Part shown: one piece after another, positions 56,572 to 64,000 of the stretch
Position numbering within the stretch: position 1 is the stretch's first letter
How the letters are laid out: every line of letters begins with the position of its first letter
Source: Kangsaoukella pontilimi
Lineage (GTDB): Bacteria > Pseudomonadota > Alphaproteobacteria > Rhodobacterales > Rhodobacteraceae
Reading direction: 5' to 3'
Assembly: GCF_009830125.1 (NCBI RefSeq)
Contig: NZ_WUPT01000002.1
Coordinates: 186,001 to 250,000, forward strand
Length of the DNA: 64,000 bases
Notes under the pieces: generated by a model
Databases searched by the model: none
What the model was told of the DNA's origin: nothing
What the model saw: only the letters and a program-made list of their open reading frames with translations
Made by a program: the position numbers and the translations under genes

Positions 56572-57797
56572 GAACGGTAATCTGCGTTGATGGCGATGTA
56601 GCCTGCGGTCAGATCGCAGGTCCACGCGGTAAAGCTGCCGCCCCCCAGCCCGAGATCGGCGCGGATGCGGACCTCGTCCCGCTTCATGTGGGCGGCTGCG
56701 GCCTCTTCCGAGTAATCGGGGTGGCGGAGGCCGTTCTCCGCGACCTGCACGTCACCGAACCAGATGGACAACCGGTCGCGGTCGGCCTCGGCGCCGGATT
56801 TTCCGACCGCCATGACAACACGGCCCCAGTTCGGGTCCTCTCCGGCGATGGCGGTCTTGACCAACGGCGAATTCGCGATGGCCATGGCGCAGCGCTTGGC
56901 GTCGGCGTGATCTGCGGCACCTGTGACTTCGACGGTGACGAACTTCGTTGCCCCCTCGCCGTCGCGGACGACCTGATGCGCAAGGTCCAGCATCACACGC
57001 TCCAGAGCCTCTTCGAAGGCCGTCTCACCGGTGACGTTCACGCCGGACGAACCGGTCGCGGCGACAAGAAGCGTGTCGGATGTGGACGTATCGCTGTCCA
57101 CCGTGATCGCGTTGAAGCTGCCGTCGGTGAGGCGCGCGACCATGGGTTGCAATGCGTCGAAGCCGATACTGGCATCGGTGAAGATATAGACCAGCATAGT
57201 CGCCATATCCGGCGCGATCATGCCCGAGCCCTTGGCGATGCCTGCGATCCGAACCTCTCGACCGCCAATGGTCACCGTGGCGCCGGCGCCTTTCGGGAAC
57301 GTATCGGTGGTCATTATGGCACGGGCCGCGCCGGCGATGCCGGTCTCGTCCAGCTGACCCTTCAGCGTTGTAATCGCGGCGGTCACGCGTTCGAACGGCA
57401 GCGGCTCACCGATAACGCCGGTCGAGCTGGTAAAAACGCGCGCCTTGGGCACGTTCATTTCGTCGGCAACTGCGCCGGTGATCGCCTCGACGGCCTCGAC
57501 CCCTTTATGCCCGGTAAAGGCGTTGCTGTTGCCCGCATTGACGAGGATCGCCGCGCCGTCATCGGCGGGTCCCCCGAGTTTTGCCTGACAATCCAGAACC
57601 GGGGCCGAGCGCGTCTTCGACCGGGTGAAGGTTCCGGCCACGACGGTGCCGGGCGCCAGCTCGGCCAGCATCACATCGACGCGGCCCGAATACCGCACGC
57701 CCGCTGCGTGGCTTGCGAAGCGAACGCCGCCGATCACCGGCAGGTCCGGAAAGCCGCCCTTCGGGGCAAGCGGCGACTGCGGAAGGTCGTGGCCCAA
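56568..57797 (-). CDS. argJ: Bifunctional glutamate N-acetyltransferase / ornithine acetyltransferase
   Basis: This 409-residue enzyme recycles the acetyl group from N-acetylornithine to glutamate in arginine synthesis. It cleaves itself into two chains before the threonine of IAPDMATMLVYIFTD, and it also has 'RVFTSSTGVIGEPLP' and 'TVDSDTSTSDTLLVAATG'. The start is TTG 57797, supported by GGAG seven bases upstream. It overlaps mutT by 4 bp and is 2 bp from the isomerase gene upstream. Confidence 0.94.
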   Translation of the reverse strand: MGHDLPQSPLAPKGGFPDLPVIGGVRFASHAAGVRYSGRVDVMLAELAPGTVVAGTFTRSKTRSAPVLDCQAKLGGPADDGAAILVNAGNSNAFTGHKGVEAVEAITGAVADEMNVPKARVFTSSTGVIGEPLPFERVTAAITTLKGQLDETGIAGAARAIMTTDTFPKGAGATVTIGGREVRIAGIAKGSGMIAPDMATMLVYIFTDASIGFDALQPMVARLTDGSFNAITVDSDTSTSDTLLVAATGSSGVNVTGETAFEEALERVMLDLAHQVVRDGEGATKFVTVEVTGAADHADAKRCAMAIANSPLVKTAIAGEDPNWGRVVMAVGKSGAEADRDRLSIWFGDVQVAENGLRHPDYSEEAAAAHMKRDEVRIRADLGLGGGSFTAWTCDLTAGYIAINADYRS

Positions 57798-57799
57798 TG

Positions 57800-58696
57800 T
57801 TATTCTCCGAGAAGCGAGAGATCGTCGAGCAGGGTCGGGTCGATCTCGTCGGTCGAGGTGGTCACTTCGACGCTGTCGCGAAGCTCGGTCAGCCGCGCAT
57901 CGATCGCCGCGCGCTGAATCGTCTCGACAATCTGCGGACGGACTGCATCAAGCTCGGGGTACTGCACCTCGTTCAGACGGATCACGTGCCAGCCGAACTG
58001 AGTGCGAACCGGCTCGACCGAGATGTCGCCCGCGCTCATGTCTTTCACGGCGGCATCGAATTCGGGAACCATGCGGCCCGACTCGAACCAGCCCAGTGCG
58101 CCGCCTGCCGAGGCCGACGGCCCTTCCGAGCGTTCCTGTGCGATGGTCGCGAAGTCTTCGCCTGCGGCCAGATCGGCAATCACCTCTTCGGCGCGGGCGC
58201 GCTGTTCGGCGTCCCTCGCATCGAAGGCTTCCTGCGTCTCATCCGCACCCGGCACCGGGTCGATCAGGAAGAGGATGTGATGGGCATTGAACCGCGCGAA
58301 CTCCGGGTTTCCCGCATAGTCGGCGTCATAGGCGGCCTGAACGGCTTCTTCCGAGGTCACCTCGTTGGCGATGCCGCGCACGGCTTCTGACGAGAGGAGC
58401 GCGCGCTCTTCGTTTTCAAGCGACTTCCGCGAGCCGATGCTGAGCGTCTCCTGCGTTTCGGCCAGAAGGCTCTGCTGCACAAGCTGGTCGAGGATGCCGT
58501 CGAACAGCACGTCGTTCGGCAGGGACTGGTACTGTTCCGGCAGCCGCGCCTTGAGCACGATCATGTGGCCGAGGGTAATCTCGGTGTCGCCCACGGTGGC
58601 AACGACGGTGTCGGCATTCACGTGGCTGTCGGCCTGGGCGCCAAGGGCGCTGGCAAGCAGTACGGCGGCGGTCATCGTGGCTCGTTGGAACAACAT
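57800..58696 (-). CDS. Peptidylprolyl isomerase (parvulin/SurA-like), periplasmic
   Basis: This 298-residue protein has a signal peptide (about 1-22, ending GAQADS), an N-terminal helical chaperone-like region (about 25-130) and a parvulin domain (about 135-245) with 'HHILFLIDP', 'ADLAAGEDFATIAQERSEGPSASAGGALGWFESGRMVPEF' and 'TQFGWHVIRLNE'. It likely helps fold outer-membrane or periplasmic proteins. It is 2 bp upstream of argJ, so the ppi-argJ-mutT group may be one operon, and it is divergent from secA. Confidence 0.88.
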   Translation of the reverse strand: MLFQRATMTAAVLLASALGAQADSHVNADTVVATVGDTEITLGHMIVLKARLPEQYQSLPNDVLFDGILDQLVQQSLLAETQETLSIGSRKSLENEERALLSSEAVRGIANEVTSEEAVQAAYDADYAGNPEFARFNAHHILFLIDPVPGADETQEAFDARDAEQRARAEEVIADLAAGEDFATIAQERSEGPSASAGGALGWFESGRMVPEFDAAVKDMSAGDISVEPVRTQFGWHVIRLNEVQYPELDAVRPQIVETIQRAAIDARLTELRDSVEVTTSTDEIDPTLLDDLSLLGE

Positions 58697-58732
58697 GATA
58701 CATTATCCTTTCAGCTGCCCTTGCGGGCGGCG

Positions 58733-58761
58733 TTGACACTGTGAAACCGGCCCCTTACATC
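58733..58761 (+). promoter_or_regulatory. Candidate sigma-70 promoter for secA
   Basis: A perfect TTGACA (58733-58738) is followed at 17 bp by TACATC (58756-58761). It would start a ~105-nt leader for secA. The -10 is only a partial match. This is a sequence match; no expression data are used. Confidence 0.5.
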
Positions 58762-58875
58762 GCCTGAGACGGCTGCGCCGGTTGGCGTTTGCCCCTTCTA
58801 TGGCGGGCCAGAGGCACGGGCAAGCGCATCCCCTCACACTTCCTCGTCAGACCAGCGCTTTAAAGGCAGTGATAC

Positions 58876-61575
<2,700 letters not shown>

Positions 61576-61689
61576 CCCTGTGACCTAAACGCCTCTGGCG
61601 TATCGGTTTTTCGGTTGCCTCGCCCTGTGGGCTGGTCTGGCCCATGGTCGCGCGCCTAGGATGCCGCCGTACAGACAGGGTTCGGGGCA

Positions 61690-61956
61690 ATGCTCGGTTT
61701 CGTATCAATCGATCGCAGACGTGCGATCACCGCGCTCATCGCGCTGGTGATCGCTTTCGGATCGGGTCACATCATGCAGACCGTTCTGACGGACAAGCCC
61801 GGCGTGGCAGCAACAGGTGAGATGCCGGATGCCGCGCCCATTCTCAAGAACGAAGGCCGCACGCCGCCGCTGCCGGTGCCGCCCGCGGCGACGCTGGTTC
61901 CCATCGTTCTGAAGACGCCGCCCCCCATGCGCCGGCCCGGTCAGTCCCTGCTTTAG
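61690..61956 (+). CDS. Small membrane-anchored protein of unknown function
   Basis: I do not recognise this family. The 88-residue product has one hydrophobic segment (about 13-32, RAITALIALVIAFGSGHIMQ) and then a proline-rich tail (PPLPVPPAATLVPIVLKTPPPMRRPG). It would be anchored in the inner membrane with the tail in either compartment. It lies 115 bp after secA and its TAG stop is in a TTAG shared with convergent radC. Coding support is moderate: it is short, but its composition and the radC stop overlap fit a real gene. Confidence 0.55.
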   Translation: MLGFVSIDRRRAITALIALVIAFGSGHIMQTVLTDKPGVAATGEMPDAAPILKNEGRTPPLPVPPAATLVPIVLKTPPPMRRPGQSLL

Positions 61957-62693
61957 ATCAGCCCATCGGCCCGGAACGACCGCTCGCCACCGCTGCCAAT
62001 GATCAGGTGGTCGTGAAGCGTGATCGAAAAGACCTGCGCGGCCTCCGCGATGGCGCGGGTCATGACGATATCCGCCTCCGACGGGGTCGGGTCGCCCGAA
62101 GGGTGATTGTGGACGAGGATCAGGGCCGAGGCATTCAGTTCAAGCGCACGCTTGATCACTTCGCGGGGATAGACAGGGACGTGGTCCACGGTGCCGCGTG
62201 CCACCTCCTCATCGGCGATGAGCGTGTTCCGCGTATCGAGGTAAAGCGTGCGGAACGTCTCGATGGCGCTATGGGCCATGGCGGTCCGGACATAGTCGAC
62301 CAACGCGTCCCAGCTTGAGATAACGGGGCGCGACAGCACGCGCTTCTGGGCGAGGCGATGCGCGGCCGCCTCGACGATCTTCAGTTCGGTGACAATGGCA
62401 TCGCCAATGCCGTCCACCTCAACCAGTTGCCCGCGAGGTGCCGACAGCACCGAGGCGAAGTCCCCAAAACGGTCGAGAAGGTGCCGAGCCATCGGTTTCA
62501 CGTCGCCGCGCCTGACGGCCCGGAAGAGGACCAGTTCCAGAAGCTCGTAATCCGGAAGAGCCGCAGCACCACCGGTGACGAAACGGTCGCGCAGCCGTTC
62601 TCGATGACCGGCGATGTAAGAAGGCTGTCGCTTGACCAGAGCGCGAAGTGGCGCTTCTGAGAATTGAAGGGGCAACTGGTCCATAGGCCACAT
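61953..62693 (-). CDS. radC: DNA repair protein RadC (JAMM/MPN+ domain)
   Basis: This 246-residue protein has an N-terminal helix-hairpin-helix-like part and a C-terminal JAMM metallopeptidase-like domain with VHNHPSGDPTPSEADIVMT. The name RadC is historical; its role in DNA repair is uncertain. ATG 62693 and ATG 62684 are both possible starts, with no clear ribosome-binding site. It lies 118 bp left of dnaJ on the same strand, separated by a repeat. Confidence 0.88.
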   Translation of the reverse strand: MWPMDQLPLQFSEAPLRALVKRQPSYIAGHRERLRDRFVTGGAAALPDYELLELVLFRAVRRGDVKPMARHLLDRFGDFASVLSAPRGQLVEVDGIGDAIVTELKIVEAAAHRLAQKRVLSRPVISSWDALVDYVRTAMAHSAIETFRTLYLDTRNTLIADEEVARGTVDHVPVYPREVIKRALELNASALILVHNHPSGDPTPSEADIVMTRAIAEAAQVFSITLHDHLIIGSGGERSFRADGLI

Positions 62694-62723
62694 TCGCGCG
62701 CATGTGGTGAATGTCGGGTTAAT

Positions 62724-62784
62724 GGGGGCGCTGCCCCGCCGCGCCTTTGGCGCGACTCCCCGGAGTATTTCCGAACAGAAGAAG
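62724..62784. repeat. Hairpin-containing intergenic repeat, copy A
   Basis: GCTGCCCC is followed by the hairpin CGCGCC-TTT-GGCGCG (62740-62754), then CCCCGGAGTATTT and an AGAAG tail, as in copy B at 56031-56090. A second inverted repeat GGCGCGT-CAG-ACGCGCC (62789-62805) lies just to the right and could end dnaJ transcription. There is no coding potential in 62694-62811. Confidence 0.6.
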
Positions 62785-62811
62785 CCGGGGCGCGTCAGAC
62801 GCGCCGCCGTA

Positions 62812-63966
62812 TCAGCTTTTCATGCCTTCCCAGAAGGACTTTACCTTCTTGAAGAAGCCGGAGCTTTCGGGGTTGTTCTCTTCCGAAAGCTTCTCGAACT
62901 CGGTCAGAAGCTCTTTCTGGCGTGCGGTCAGGTTCACGGGTGTCTCGACTGCAAGCTCGATGAACATGTCGCCGGTGCCCGCACCGCGAAGCGCAGGCAT
63001 TCCCTTGCCGCGCAGGCGCATCTGACGGCCCGACTGGCTGCCTGCGGGTACTTTGACCCGGCCACGGCCGCCGTCGATGGTCGGCACTTCGATGTCGCCT
63101 CCAAGTGCTGCGGTCGCCATCGAGACGGGCACGCGGCAGTAGAGATCGCTGCCATCGCGCTGGAAGAGCGTGTGCTCCTTCACCTCGATGAAGATGTAGA
63201 GGTCGCCCGATGGCCCGCCGCGCAGGCCCGCTTCGCCCTCACCGGCAAGCCGGATGCGGGTGCCAGTCTCGACGCCCGCCGGAATGTTCACGCTGAGCGA
63301 GCGGTCCTTCTCGACCCGGCCCGCGCCGCCGCAATTCGTGCAGGGGTTCTTGATGATCTGCCCCATGCCGGAACAGGTCGGGCAGGTGCGTTCGACCGTG
63401 AAGAAGCCCTGCTGCGCACGGACCTTGCCCATTCCCGAGCAGGTCGGGCAGGTGGTGGGTTCGGCACCGCCCTCGGCACCGCTTCCGTTACAGACATCGC
63501 AGGCGACCGCAGTGGGCACCTGGATCGTCTTTTGCAGGCCGTTGAAGGCGTCTTCCAGAGAGATGCGCAGGTTGTAGCGCAGGTCCGACCCGCGCACGGC
63601 GCGGCGTCCGCCACCGGCGCCACGGCGCCCCATCATGTCGCCGAAGAGGTCGTCGAACACGTCCGAGAAGGCACTGGCAAAATCGCCCTGACCGCCGCCG
63701 CCAAAGCCGCCGCCCGGTCGTCCGCCGCCGCCCATGCCGCCTTCGAAAGCAGCGTGACCGAAACGGTCATAGGCGGCTTTCTTGTCGGCGTCCTTCAGGA
63801 CGTCATAGGCCTCGTTCACTTCCTTGAACTGGGATTCGGCGTCGGGATTGTCAGCGTTCCGGTCCGGGTGAAGCTCTTTCGCCTTCTTGCGATAGCCCTT
63901 CTTGATCTCTTCGGCTGAAGCGCCTTTCGAGACCCCCAGAACCTCGTAATAGTCGCGTTTGGCCAT
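62812..63966 (-). CDS. dnaJ: Molecular chaperone DnaJ
   Basis: This 384-residue co-chaperone stimulates DnaK. Domain order is J domain (1-70, HPD at 33-35), Gly/Phe-rich linker (about 75-110), four CxxCxGxG zinc repeats ([32 protein letters not shown]), then the substrate-binding C-terminal domains. ATG 63966 starts [11 protein letters not shown] and has AAGGGG ten bases upstream; ATG 63975 sits directly against that site and is less likely. dnaK is normally just upstream, outside the window. Confidence 0.96.
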   Translation of the reverse strand: MAKRDYYEVLGVSKGASAEEIKKGYRKKAKELHPDRNADNPDAESQFKEVNEAYDVLKDADKKAAYDRFGHAAFEGGMGGGGRPGGGFGGGGQGDFASAFSDVFDDLFGDMMGRRGAGGGRRAVRGSDLRYNLRISLEDAFNGLQKTIQVPTAVACDVCNGSGAEGGAEPTTCPTCSGMGKVRAQQGFFTVERTCPTCSGMGQIIKNPCTNCGGAGRVEKDRSLSVNIPAGVETGTRIRLAGEGEAGLRGGPSGDLYIFIEVKEHTLFQRDGSDLYCRVPVSMATAALGGDIEVPTIDGGRGRVKVPAGSQSGRQMRLRGKGMPALRGAGTGDMFIELAVETPVNLTARQKELLTEFEKLSEENNPESSGFFKKVKSFWEGMKS

Positions 63967-64000
63967 TTGGTTCATCCCCTTGGAACGCGAAGGCCGGCCC

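Overview
The window is the chromosomal replication-origin neighbourhood of an alphaproteobacterium, most likely a member of the Rhodobacteraceae (Roseobacter/Rhodobacter group). Supporting signs are high-GC codon use, the order maf-aroE-coaE-dnaQ-secB on one side and hemJ-rho-mnmE-mnmG-rsmG-parA-parB on the other side of a non-coding gap, the hemW-rdgB-rph / hrcA-grpE block, and the rimP-nusA-ylxR-infB operon. Almost everything is core housekeeping. I see no prophage, plasmid, CRISPR, rRNA or tRNA gene and no insertion sequence.

Layout. 0-6 kb: tail of an MFS transporter, an Smr-domain protein, a Tim44-like protein, fxsA, secB, then dnaQ-coaE-aroE-maf transcribed away from the origin. 6.04-6.45 kb: the only gene-free stretch over 300 bp. 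It carries a cluster of DnaA-box-like sites and AT/pyrimidine-rich tracts and is the best candidate for oriC. 6.4-13.8 kb: hemJ, rho, mnmE, mnmG, rsmG, parA and parB run away from the origin. Two parS sites are embedded in the 5' coding ends of mnmG and rsmG, so the segregation centromere lies about 3 and 5 kb from oriC, beside parAB.

13.8-33 kb: hemW-rdgB-rph, hrcA-grpE, mutS, maeB-rbsK, msrA, argG, an acidic secreted protein of unknown function, ilvA, an Hpt protein and a REC-PP2C phosphatase, two Nudix hydrolases, hslO and cca. 33-43 kb: a tandem pair of ABC half-exporters followed by an Fe-S RNA m5U methyltransferase, two YkuD-type L,D-transpeptidase-like genes around a CAP-domain lipoprotein gene, a PAS-HWE kinase-receiver hybrid and hemH. 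43-50 kb: a methyltransferase, comF-grxC-nitrilase-marR, ubiG, a proline iminopeptidase, a second CAP-domain protein, a GNAT enzyme and a LysR regulator. 50-64 kb: rimP-nusA-ylxR-infB, mutT-argJ, a parvulin-type isomerase divergent from secA, a small unknown membrane protein, radC and dnaJ.

Functional themes are replication, segregation and repair (oriC, parS, parAB, dnaQ, mutS, radC, mutT), translation and RNA processing (rho, mnmEG, rsmG, rph, cca, nusA, infB), protein export and folding (secB, secA, Tim44-like, parvulin, dnaJ, grpE, hslO), heme (hemJ, hemW, hemH) and cell wall (L,D-transpeptidases). Genes are packed very tightly: eight of thirteen convergent junctions overlap at their stop codons. 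The most notable non-gene signals are the origin/centromere arrangement, an intrinsic terminator that abuts the rimP start codon, a pair of related hairpin repeats at 56.0 and 62.7 kb, and a 99-bp element bounded by 23-bp direct repeats at 48.8 kb. I found no convincing previously undescribed multi-gene system.
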